Source: Gemmatimonadales bacterium
GTDB lineage: Bacteria > Gemmatimonadota > Gemmatimonadetes > Gemmatimonadales > GWC2-71-9
Reading direction: 5' to 3'
DNA: 29,501 nt
NCBI GenBank assembly: GCA_025929805.1
Contig: JAICPP010000005.1
Location: forward strand, 1 to 29,501
A program made the position numbers and the translations under genes. The notes beneath the pieces were generated by a model that was not told the DNA's origin, made no database searches, and was given only the letters and a program-made list of their open reading frames with translations. Shown piece by piece: positions 7,635 through 15,120 of this stretch (position 1 is the first letter of the stretch; the number at the start of each line of letters is the position of its first letter).

Positions 7635-9860
7635 ATGTCGAACCCCAGTCGCACCTTGGCGCCTGCTCTGGTGCCAGTTGGCAGCCTGCCGCACCGCCCC
7701 GACCTTCACGTGGTTACCTCACCCTCGCACGAGCATCCGAATCCGCCTCGGGCCCGGGTGGCGCCACGAGTCGAGATCGTTCACGGGGAGACCCGGATCG
7801 ACGATTACCACTGGCTGCGAGACCGGAGCAATCCGGAAGTGCTCGCCTATCTCGAAGCGGAGAACCAGCACACCAATGCGGTCATGCGTCACACCGAAGG
7901 GCTCCAGGAGCGACTCTATCATGAGCTGCGGGGACGCATCAGGGAGACCGACCTGTCGGTGCCTGAACGTCTGGACGACTATCTCTACTACAGCCGAACC
8001 GAAGCTGGAGGTCAGTACCCGATATTCTGTCGCAGGCAAGAGCTGCCCGGGGCGGTGGAGGAGGTCATGCTGGACCAGAACCCACTCGCCCACGGGTACC
8101 CCTATTTCCGGGTAGGCTCGGTCGAGATCAGTCCCGACCACCGTCTCCTGGCTTTTACGGTAGATACCTCCGGGGCCGAGGAGTTCACCCTCTACATCAA
8201 GGACCTGGTTAGCGGCGAGATCCTGCCGGAGAGTGTCTCCCGGGTCTCCCCTCGAGTGGCGTGGGCCAATGACGGACGCACGCTCTTTTACACTGTTCTC
8301 GACGAGGCGGGCCGACCCTGTCGGCTCTATCGCCACGACGTGGGAGCCCAGCCATCCGACGATGCGCTGGTCTACTTCGAGCCCGACGCAGCCTTCCACC
8401 TGGACATCAGCCGGACTCGCAGCCGGCGTTACCTGCTACTGGACCTGTCGAGCCATTCCACGACTGAGGTCTGGTTCGCGAGCGCCGACCGTCCTGGGGA
8501 GCCGTTTCGGGTGGTGCAGCCCCGCCGGCCCGGGGTCGAGTACATGGTCACTCACCATGGAGACCGCTTCTTTATCACCACGAACCACGAAGCCCCCAAC
8601 TTTCGCTTGGTTCAGGCACCAGTGGAGCATCCGTCCTGCGAGCATTGGACGGCGGTGCTGCCCTACCGGCCAGAGGTTAAGTTGGACTGGACGGATGCCT
8701 TCCAGAATCACCTGGTGGTGTACGAGCGTGAGGTAGGGCTCACTCGGATTCGGGTCATCGACTTACCAACCGGAGCCGAGCATCTGGTTGCCTTTCCCGA
8801 GCCCGTGTATACCGTGCGGCCTCACGCCAACCCCGAGTTCCACACCAGCACGCTTCGGTTTACCTACACCTCTCTGGTCACGCCCAGCGCGGTAGTGGAC
8901 TACGAGCTCTCGGAGCACACCTGGACGGTGCGGAAGCAGACCGAGGTGCAGGGCTACACCCCATCCGGCTACTGTAGTGAGCGCGTGTTCGCCGCCACAC
9001 CCGACGGAGCTCGGGTCCCCATCTCACTGGTCTACCGCCGGCCGCTCGAGACCGGTCGGCCTCGGCCACTGCTCCTGAGTGGCTACGGTGCCTATGGGCT
9101 GAACTATGACCCGGTGTTCTCAACCGATACGTTGAGCCTGCTCGACCGCGGCTTCGTGCTTGCGATCGCTCACGTTCGAGGCGGGGAGGAGTTGGGCCGC
9201 CATTGGTACGAGGCCGGGCGTTTGTTCAACAAGCGAAGCAGCTTCACCGACTTCATATCCGCGGCCGAGCACCTCATTCGCGAAGGGTACACCTCGCCAG
9301 ACCGGCTGGTCATCAACGGAGGGAGCGCTGGTGGCCTCCTGATCGGGGCGGTGACGAATTTGAGACCCGATTTGTTCCGTGCCGTCTTGGCGGAGGTGCC
9401 GTTCGTTGACGTGATCAACACCATGCTGGACGCTTCACTGCCGCTGACAGTCATCGAGTACGATGAATGGGGAAATCCAAACGACCCGAACGCCTACGCC
9501 TACATCCGCTCGTACTCTCCCTACGACAACGTGGTCGCGCGAGACTACCCTCATATGCTGATTACGGCGGGACTCAACGATCCGAGGGTGGCCTACTGGG
9601 AACCAGCGAAGTGGACCGCCAAGCTTCGCGCCACCAAAACAGACACCAATCGGCTGCTTCTCCGCACCAACATGGGAGCCGGACACGGAGGAGCCTCGGG
9701 GCGCTACGACGCGCTCCGGGAGACGGCATTCAAGTACGCGTTCATCCTCGACGTGCTGGAGATGGAGGACTGGGAGTCGAGTGTCGAGGGTTCCCGCTCT
9801 TCATGCTTACCACAATGGGGAACGGGGCCAGCGCCGGGCCAGCATTTCATCCAGGCCTAA
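7635..9860 (+). CDS. ptrB: S9 prolyl oligopeptidase family, oligopeptidase B type
   Basis: A serine peptidase of 741 residues that cleaves short peptides after basic residues in the oligopeptidase B branch. It starts with the family signature GETRIDDYHWLRDRSNPEVLAYLEAEN, has a beta-propeller in the first 400 residues and an alpha/beta-hydrolase domain at the C-terminus. The catalytic Ser564 is in GGSAGG, Asp649 in GLNDPRVAYWEPAKW and His684 in GAGHGG (numbered from 7635). The acidic residues near the active site that give basic specificity were not mapped, so specificity is inferred from overall similarity. A TTG at 7617 in the same frame is an alternative start; neither has a strong ribosome binding site. 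The last 54 nt overlap the 3' end of the disrupted DoxX gene on the other strand. Confidence 0.92.
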   Translation: MSNPSRTLAPALVPVGSLPHRPDLHVVTSPSHEHPNPPRARVAPRVEIVHGETRIDDYHWLRDRSNPEVLAYLEAENQHTNAVMRHTEGLQERLYHELRGRIRETDLSVPERLDDYLYYSRTEAGGQYPIFCRRQELPGAVEEVMLDQNPLAHGYPYFRVGSVEISPDHRLLAFTVDTSGAEEFTLYIKDLVSGEILPESVSRVSPRVAWANDGRTLFYTVLDEAGRPCRLYRHDVGAQPSDDALVYFEPDAAFHLDISRTRSRRYLLLDLSSHSTTEVWFASADRPGEPFRVVQPRRPGVEYMVTHHGDRFFITTNHEAPNFRLVQAPVEHPSCEHWTAVLPYRPEVKLDWTDAFQNHLVVYEREVGLTRIRVIDLPTGAEHLVAFPEPVYTVRPHANPEFHTSTLRFTYTSLVTPSAVVDYELSEHTWTVRKQTEVQGYTPSGYCSERVFAATPDGARVPISLVYRRPLETGRPRPLLLSGYGAYGLNYDPVFSTDTLSLLDRGFVLAIAHVRGGEELGRHWYEAGRLFNKRSSFTDFISAAEHLIREGYTSPDRLVINGGSAGGLLIGAVTNLRPDLFRAVLAEVPFVDVINTMLDASLPLTVIEYDEWGNPNDPNAYAYIRSYSPYDNVVARDYPHMLITAGLNDPRVAYWEPAKWTAKLRATKTDTNRLLLRTNMGAGHGGASGRYDALRETAFKYAFILDVLEMEDWESSVEGSRSSCLPQWGTGPAPGQHFIQA

Positions 9861-10218
9861 GGTCCGGCCCGCCGCGCCGATAAGCAGGGTCACGGCGATC
9901 GCTCCGTAATCCCAGTCGTCAGTGCTCCCCTTGCCAGATGAGTTCATTGTCAGGAGCAGCGCGAGGAGCGCGGAGAACCGCGTCGCCAGTCCGATCATCA
10001 GGGTGACCCCTACCAGTAGCTGAGACCAGCCCACCACTGCATTGAGAAGGTGCAGGTTAAGCTCCGCCACCCGGCGGAAGAACTCCTGGTGGAGCGGGTA
10101 GACCGTCCTGCTGAGGCACCCCCGAAAGGAAGCCGCCCGGAGGAGCAGGAGCGTCGGGCAGGAGGCTGATCCAGGCAGACGGGAGGAAGACCAACGCGAG
10201 GTCGACCCTCAAAAACAC
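9807..10218 (-). pseudogene. DoxX-like membrane protein gene with a frameshift
   Basis: Two minus-strand frames together give one DoxX-family protein. Downstream of the shift the protein reads TVYPLHQEFFRRVAELN and then two transmembrane segments (LLVGVTLMIGLATRFSALL and GAIAVTLLIGAAGRT). Upstream it reads LVFLRVDLALVFLPSAW and then GGFLSG in the neighbouring frame. Removing one G from the G5 run at about 10121-10125 joins them as FLSG-CLSRTVYPL, which is what the family looks like there. So this is either a recent one-base insertion or a sequencing error in a homopolymer. The start is uncertain; a GTG at 10218 or a TTG at 10221 are candidates, without a clear ribosome binding site. DoxX proteins are small four-helix membrane proteins linked to quinone-dependent redox or terminal oxidase subunits. 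Confidence 0.75.
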
Positions 10219-10344
10219 CAAACCGGCCCGGGCCGGAATGCCCTGGAGGATCGCCAGGGAGCCGCATAGCCTAGAAAGTTACGCAGGTCACCGCGCCAGT
10301 GTGGAGGTAGCCCAGATTGGTAGGGTCTCTAACATGGAGGACTG

Positions 10345-10791
10345 GTGCGAGTCCGTGACATCATGACACCCGATCCTGCCTGGTGCACTCCCGACACCAG
10401 CGCCCGGGAAACGGCAGTACTAATGAGAGACCACGATTGCGGCTCCATTCCGGTGGTGGAAAGCCAGCAGAGGAAACGGCTGGTAGGAACGGTGACAGAT
10501 CGGGATCTCGCGGTCCGTGGCCTTGCAGCCGGCAAGGGTCCCGAGACGCCGGTTCGCGAGTTGTTGACCGCGTCCCCGGTGACCTGCGGTCCCGACGACG
10601 AGGTGGAGATCGTCCGGGAGGTCATGGTGGCCCGCCTGGTCCGCCGGGTCCCGGTGGTGGACACGGACGGGCAGCTCGTGGGGATCGTGGCCCAGGCCGA
10701 TATTGCCCGCGAGGAAGGAGCCGCCAGCGACCAGGAGGTCGGCCGGATTGTGGAGGCGATCTCCGAGCCCAGGGGAGATCTGGAAGAGTAG
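10345..10791 (+). CDS. Two-CBS-domain protein
   Basis: A 148-residue protein made almost only of a tandem CBS pair (about residues 1-58 and 68-122), a nucleotide-sensing module that binds AMP, ATP or SAM in other proteins. Both repeats keep the core pattern, GSIPVVE...LVGTVTDRDLA in the first and RRVPVVDTDGQLVGIVAQADIA in the second. I chose the GTG at 10345 because GGAGG sits 5 nt upstream and the domain begins at once (MRVRDIMTPDP). An ATG at 10334 is out of frame. The gene is monocistronic and ends 5 nt from the convergent aldo/keto reductase. A stress or energy-sensing role is only inferred. Confidence 0.9.
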   Translation: MRVRDIMTPDPAWCTPDTSARETAVLMRDHDCGSIPVVESQQRKRLVGTVTDRDLAVRGLAAGKGPETPVRELLTASPVTCGPDDEVEIVREVMVARLVRRVPVVDTDGQLVGIVAQADIAREEGAASDQEVGRIVEAISEPRGDLEE

Positions 10792-10796
10792 CAGCG

Positions 10797-11786
10797 CTAG
10801 CCGTTGATCGTTCGCATCCCGGCTTCGTGATAGCGATCGCCGGCTGCAACCCCCTTGGGTGCGACCTCCTCGATCTCCTCGAGGTCTGCTCCCGTCAGGC
10901 CCAGGTCCAGGGCACGGACGTTTTCTTCCAGGTAGCGCCGCTGCTTGGTGCCGGGAATGGGAACGATGTCCTCGCCCTGGGCCAGCAGCCACGCCAGCGC
11001 GAGCTGGGCCGGGGTGCACTTCTTTCGCCGGGCGAGATCCTCCACCCGCTTTACCAGGTCGAGGTTCCGCTGGAAGTTCTCGCCCTGGAAGCGGGGCGAG
11101 TTTCGCCGATAATCGTCTTCCGGAAGGTCCTCGAAGGTACGGAAGCGACCGGTCAGAAAGCCCCGTCCCAGAGGACTGTACGCCACGAAGCCGATCCCTA
11201 GCTCCCGGCACAGTGGCAGCACCTCGTCTTCGGGGTCCCGAGTCCAAAGCGAGTACTCGGTCTGCAGCGCACTGATCGGATGCTCCTGGTGGGCGCGCCG
11301 AATGGTCGGGGAAGCAGCCTCCGAAAGACCCAAAAACCGAACCTTTCCCTGCTGCACGAGATCGGTCATGGCCCCCACCGTTTCCTCGATCGGAACGCTG
11401 CGGTCCACCCGATGCTGGTAGTACAGATCGATGTAGTCCACGCCCAATCGTTGCAACGAGCCGTCGCACGACTTTCGGACGTACTCCGGTCGGCCGTTCA
11501 CGCCCAGATAGCTACCATCCTCTCCTCGCTGGTTCCCGAACTTGGTTGCCAGCACGATCTCATCTCTCCGCCGACCGCGGAGCGCCCTGCCGACCAGCCG
11601 CTCGTTGGTGAACGGTCCATACATGTCCGCCGTGTCCAGGAAATCGATGCCCAGATCCAGGGCCCGGTGAATGGTCGCAACCGATTCGTCATCATCCCGC
11701 CCGGCATAGAACTCCGACATGCCCATGCAGCCGAGACCGAGGGCTGAAACAGCGAGGCCTTCACGGCCGAGAGTACGGCGTTGCAT
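10797..11786 (-). CDS. Aldo/keto reductase (AKR13/YakC-like)
   Basis: A 329-residue NADPH-dependent oxidoreductase of the aldo/keto reductase superfamily. The catalytic tetrad is visible as Asp51 and Tyr56 (DTADMYGP), Lys82 (ATKFG) and His125 (YYQHRVD). The cofactor-binding end IPGTKQRRYLEENV is also typical. The sequence QRRTLGREGLAVSALGLGCMGMS and the RTFEDLPEDDYRRNSPRF segment match the AKR13 group, which reduces aldehydes and is often annotated as oxidoreductase of unknown substrate. The start is the ATG at 11786, which has GGGAGG 7 nt upstream; the TTG at 11804 upstream would include that ribosome binding site in the coding sequence. It is divergent from the LOG gene, and heptad-repeat element 2 fills the space between them. 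Confidence 0.93.
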   Translation of the reverse strand: MQRRTLGREGLAVSALGLGCMGMSEFYAGRDDDESVATIHRALDLGIDFLDTADMYGPFTNERLVGRALRGRRRDEIVLATKFGNQRGEDGSYLGVNGRPEYVRKSCDGSLQRLGVDYIDLYYQHRVDRSVPIEETVGAMTDLVQQGKVRFLGLSEAASPTIRRAHQEHPISALQTEYSLWTRDPEDEVLPLCRELGIGFVAYSPLGRGFLTGRFRTFEDLPEDDYRRNSPRFQGENFQRNLDLVKRVEDLARRKKCTPAQLALAWLLAQGEDIVPIPGTKQRRYLEENVRALDLGLTGADLEEIEEVAPKGVAAGDRYHEAGMRTING

Positions 11787-11827
11787 CGGTGGCCTCCCTT
11801 CCAAGTAGCACTCCAGAGTCGAATCTC

Positions 11828-11933
11828 GTCTGGAGTCTAGGCGCCAGTAAGGTCTGGAGTCTAGAGTCTGGGGTCTATATTGGATATCCGAGACCCTAGA
11901 CCCTGACCTCCGACCGACCCTAGACCTCCGACG
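11828..11933. repeat. Heptad-built inverted repeat, element 2
   Basis: Six 7-mers of the form GTCTNNN make the left side (two at 11828-11841, four perfectly phased at 11852-11879). The right side (11888-11933) is made of words ending in AGAC or GACC, the complement. The core GTCTGGGGTCT (11866-11876) pairs with AGACCCTAGAC (11891-11901), with an ATAT-TGG-ATAT apex. The element occupies most of the divergent gap between the aldo/keto reductase and LOG genes, ending 4 nt before the LOG start codon. The word differs from elements 1 and 3. Confidence 0.8.
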
Positions 11934-11937
11934 TCAC

Positions 11938-12537
11938 ATGCCACCCGATCGCCAGCTCAATCGAATATGCGTGTTCTGCGGTACCAACCCTGGCTCGCGA
12001 CCAGGATACGGACTGGCGGCTCGGGAGCTCGGCAGGGCGCTTGCGGAGCAGAATATCGAGTTGGTCTATGGTGGTGCGAGCGTCGGGATCATGGGCGAGC
12101 TGGCCGACTCGGTACAGGAGCATGGCGGTCACGTCACCGGGATCATCCCGCAACAGCTGAGAGAGAAAGAGGCGGCCCACACCGGTATTCGTAACCTCAT
12201 TGTCGTGGCCTCGATGCACCAGCGTAAGTCCCAGATGGCCGATATGTCGGACGTGGTCATCGCTCTCCCCGGCGGCATAGGCACACTCGAAGGGTTCTTG
12301 GAAGTGCTTACCTGGGGCCAGCTGGGCATCCACGCCAAGCCAGCGGCAATTCTGAACGTGGAAGGGTACTTCGATGCCCTGACCGGATTTCTCGATCATG
12401 CGGTGCGGGAAGGTTTCCTCACCAAGGCTCATCGCGAGGCCATTATAGTCGAGACCGACCCGGCCGGACTGCTGGACCGAATGCGCGCCTATACCCCGAC
12501 CGAGGGCGAGAAGCTGATGGGGAGGACGCATCGGTAG
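11938..12537 (+). CDS. LOG-family phosphoribohydrolase
   Basis: A 199-residue protein of the LOG (lonely guy) family with a Rossmann-like fold. It carries VYGGASVGIMGELAD at 43-57, the catalytic Arg96-Lys97 and the signature PGGIGTLE at 111-118, with Glu118 as the second catalytic residue. Family members split nucleoside 5'-monophosphates into base and ribose 5-phosphate. Plant and some bacterial ones release cytokinins, while many bacterial ones probably act on AMP or related nucleotides. I cannot tell which applies here. The ATG at 11938 has no Shine-Dalgarno sequence, since the DNA directly upstream is the inverted-repeat element. The stop codon is immediately followed by another repeat element. 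Confidence 0.9.
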   Translation: MPPDRQLNRICVFCGTNPGSRPGYGLAARELGRALAEQNIELVYGGASVGIMGELADSVQEHGGHVTGIIPQQLREKEAAHTGIRNLIVVASMHQRKSQMADMSDVVIALPGGIGTLEGFLEVLTWGQLGIHAKPAAILNVEGYFDALTGFLDHAVREGFLTKAHREAIIVETDPAGLLDRMRAYTPTEGEKLMGRTHR

Positions 12538-12636
12538 CGGGGAAGCGGGGAAAGGAAGTGCGGGGATAGGCGAGCCGGCTAGAGCGACCAGGGTTCAGAG
12601 CTTATCTCCCCGCTTCCCCACTTCCTTGCTTCCCGG
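12537..12636. repeat. Short-word inverted repeat, element 3
   Basis: The left arm (12537-12567) begins on the last base of the LOG stop codon and consists of words of the type GCGGGGAA and AGGAAGT. The right arm (12604-12636) carries the complementary words ATCYCCCGC, CTTCCCC, ACTTCCTT and GCTTCCCG. Word lengths are 7-8 nt and the order of words differs between arms, so the pairing is imperfect. The right arm lies inside the 3' end of the convergent BrkB gene. It may act as a shared terminator, but no T-tract was seen. Confidence 0.7.
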
Positions 12637-13444
12637 CTTTTCTCGCGAAATCCTCCGGAGGCGGGCGCCGCCCGAAGGTGTCCACGTATTCCCGGGTAAA
12701 CTCTGCCCCCACTAACACCACCTGCGCCGAATAGTAGACCCACACCAGGACCACAATCACTGAGCCGGCTGCCCCATAAGTCGACGCAATGCTGGTGGTG
12801 CCCAGGTAAAGACCGATGAGCAGCTTCCCAATGGTGAAGAGTCCCGCCGTGACCAGGGCGCCGACCCACACCTCGCTCAAGGCCAGTTTCCGGTCGGGTA
12901 AGACCTTGTAGACCATGGCGAAGAGCAAGGTGATCACACCGAGCGATACCACGACGTTGAGTCCCTCCCACAGCACAACCACTCCTGGAATGGCGTTTCC
13001 CAAGTACCGGTGGAGGGCGGCCAAGCCGGCGCTCACGAGAAGTGACGTCAGCAGCAAAAAGCCGAGTGCTACCACCAGGCCAAACGAGATGAGCCGTTGC
13101 TTGACCAGCATGCTCAGGAAATTGCCACTCGTCTTCGGCTTGACCCGCCAGATGGTGTTCAACGCAGTCTGCAGCTCGAGAAACGCGCCGGTTGCACCCA
13201 GGAAGAAGGTGATGAATCCGGCCGCGGTCGCCGCCACGCTGGACGAGGGCTGAGCCGCCCCCTCGAGCATGGCCTGAACCGCTTCCGCTCCCCGGCGGCC
13301 GGTCAACCCCTGGATCTGTCCCACCACCTCGCCCCGCACCGCCTCCTCTCCGAATACCAGCCCTCCGATGGCGATGGCCACGACCAGGATGGGAGCCAAC
13401 GCAAAAAGAGTGTAGAAGGCGAGCGAAGCACCCAGCCTTGGCAC
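12602..13444 (-). CDS. BrkB/YihY-family integral membrane protein (true start probably upstream)
   Basis: A multi-spanning inner-membrane protein of the BrkB/YihY (formerly ribonuclease BN) family. PRLGASLAFYTLFALAPI, FGEEAVRGEVVGQIQ, LQTALNTIWRV and the late STYGAAGSVIVVLVWVYYSAQ segment, with about six transmembrane stretches, are typical. The first standard start, a GTG at 13444, lies inside the conserved GWWKDDVPRLGAS motif and is probably too late. The frame continues upstream without ATG, GTG or TTG through a family-like segment (RALGGILKRALAGWWKDD). A CTG at 13537 overlaps the preceding gene's stop as CTGA and would give 311 residues. The final residues (GKQGSGEAGR) are encoded by repeat element 3. 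The function of the family is unsettled; transport or export has been proposed. Confidence 0.85.
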   Translation of the reverse strand: MPRLGASLAFYTLFALAPILVVAIAIGGLVFGEEAVRGEVVGQIQGLTGRRGAEAVQAMLEGAAQPSSSVAATAAGFITFFLGATGAFLELQTALNTIWRVKPKTSGNFLSMLVKQRLISFGLVVALGFLLLTSLLVSAGLAALHRYLGNAIPGVVVLWEGLNVVVSLGVITLLFAMVYKVLPDRKLALSEVWVGALVTAGLFTIGKLLIGLYLGTTSIASTYGAAGSVIVVLVWVYYSAQVVLVGAEFTREYVDTFGRRPPPEDFARKAGKQGSGEAGR

Positions 13445-13533
13445 GTCGTCCTTCCACCAGCCCGCCAGCGCGCGCTTGAGGATTCCGCCCAGCGCTCGTA
13501 GCGTAATTCGAGATCGAGTTCCGGTCGCGGATG

Positions 13534-15120
13534 TCAGGGGCTGCCATCCCCGGCAGTCGGAGCACTGGCCATGCTCAGGCTACCGGCATCCACCTTGGCA
13601 AAGGCGTATGGAGTTCGCTCCAGCGACACATACAGCTCGTCAGGTGCCGGTTCAATATCGGCCCCATAGTAATGGCTCAATACCTTCTGAAAAACATTTA
13701 CGATCGTGACGGTATCACTGAACAGGCGTCCACCACCGTTGGGTAGGTAGTATGCGCCGAAGGCGCCTAAGCGCTCCCGAGCCTGAGCCGGAGTCACCGA
13801 TGCAGCGCTTCTCGCGGCCGAATAGCGCAGCAGATTGGTGCCATGATCGCCCTGCAGCAGGATCACTGGCGGCACGGAGGATTCTTGCAGGATTGACGTG
13901 ACGGTTTGAAGAAGGAGGTGATTCAGACACTGGAGCTGTTCGAGGTACGCTCGTTGCCGGCCCTCACGCCCTTCAAAGGAAAGCTGCTTGGCGACTCGAC
14001 AATCTGCCCGGAACACGTAGGGCCAATGAGGGCTCACTAGATGAGCGAACGCGAACGTGGGCTCCGAGCGGCCAGGCACCTGTTCCATCGCTGCCAGGGT
14101 TCGCCTGATGTGATCTGCATCCCAGGCTCCATTCTGCTTCAGGAGGCCCAGAGCCGTTGTGCTGAGAAATGAGCGCCGGAGATCCGAACGGGTAGCCTCC
14201 CGACTCGGATTGAAGCCGCTCCACGGCTCGAATTCCCAGTCTGCGTTCCGGTTGCGGCTGGTAGAAGGCCACCACTGGGAAGGAAAGAACAGGAATCGAT
14301 ACCCCCGCTCCTTGAGAAAGGAGACGGTTCGGTTGTTCTCCAGCAAGTAGTTAGGCAGGGTTGCGTCGGTGGAGCGCTCGCCTACTTCTGCAGCCAGGCG
14401 GGTCAGGTGGCTGAAGTTCAGCAGCGAGGGGAGCGACAAGACGGTGTGGACGTAGTTGCTGCGGACCAGCGCCGGGACAGTAAATCCCAGTTGACGTAGA
14501 CTGTCTTCGAACATCCGGTTGTCGAACTGGAATTGTTCCTTCAATACCGCCGAGTTGGCATACTCGTCCAGCACGATGAGGTAAACGTCTCTGAGCGGGC
14601 CGGGATTGATGGGCTTGGCGCCGATGGGACGAGCGAGCTCCTCGGCCAGTTTGCTGTGGCGGAGCACCGAGCGCGCCCGTACCTGATCGGCCACGAACTT
14701 CAAGCCGAGCCACGTCACCAATAGGAAGCCAGTCAGGGCAAAGAAGCCGTTGACCCGATCCAGGTAGTGCGGCCGCCGCCGGGCCAGCCACCACAGACCC
14801 AAGACCGCGAGGCACAAGACCAGCAGGAGTCCCAGGACTGGAGGAGCGCCTGCCACCTTTCGGCTCACGCTGCCCAACGCGGACTTTCCGTAAAAGAAGA
14901 ACACCACCACCAGGACTATCAGCGGTGTGATGCCTGGCGGCACCCTGGTCCAGAATGCGGCAAGCGCCAGCAGATAGACAACAGCACATCCGAGCAACAC
15001 GATTCCCAGCACGATGGCAGCATCATCCGGCCGGGTTCCACCCGGATTCCGGGTGAGGGCATTCAGGATGGGTAGCGAGGCGAAAAGAAACGGATACCAC
15101 GCTTTCAGGCGTTGACTCAT
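13534..15120 (-). CDS. Membrane-anchored sulfatase/alkaline phosphatase-superfamily protein
   Basis: A 528-residue protein. The N-terminal 160 residues hold about five transmembrane segments, including LIVLVVVFFFYG and LGLLLVLCLAVLGLWWLA. The rest is a globular domain facing the periplasm that begins RDVYLIVLDEYA and ends with LLQGDHGTNL, two metal-site signatures of the alkaline phosphatase/sulfatase superfamily, with SPHWPY between them. No sulfatase Cys/Ser modification motif (CxPxR) was seen, so a phosphoglycerol- or phosphoethanolamine-type transfer, or a lost activity, is possible. The ATG at 15120 overlaps the preceding stop as ATGA, so I prefer it to the upstream GTG-type start at 15159. 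It lies in an operon with the NoeA-like methyltransferase, suggesting work on a cell-surface glycan or lipid. Confidence 0.82.
   Translation of the reverse strand: MSQRLKAWYPFLFASLPILNALTRNPGGTRPDDAAIVLGIVLLGCAVVYLLALAAFWTRVPPGITPLIVLVVVFFFYGKSALGSVSRKVAGAPPVLGLLLVLCLAVLGLWWLARRRPHYLDRVNGFFALTGFLLVTWLGLKFVADQVRARSVLRHSKLAEELARPIGAKPINPGPLRDVYLIVLDEYANSAVLKEQFQFDNRMFEDSLRQLGFTVPALVRSNYVHTVLSLPSLLNFSHLTRLAAEVGERSTDATLPNYLLENNRTVSFLKERGYRFLFFPSQWWPSTSRNRNADWEFEPWSGFNPSREATRSDLRRSFLSTTALGLLKQNGAWDADHIRRTLAAMEQVPGRSEPTFAFAHLVSPHWPYVFRADCRVAKQLSFEGREGRQRAYLEQLQCLNHLLLQTVTSILQESSVPPVILLQGDHGTNLLRYSAARSAASVTPAQARERLGAFGAYYLPNGGGRLFSDTVTIVNVFQKVLSHYYGADIEPAPDELYVSLERTPYAFAKVDAGSLSMASAPTAGDGSP

Noticed and set aside
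10420..11469. 349-residue minus-strand frame over the CBS and aldo/keto reductase genes
   Set aside because: It is low-complexity G/R/S-rich translation in the shadow of two clear enzymes.
12579..13565. 328-residue minus-strand frame overlapping the BrkB gene
   Set aside because: It is an alternative frame with no family features; it was considered only as the other side of a possible frameshift near 13500.
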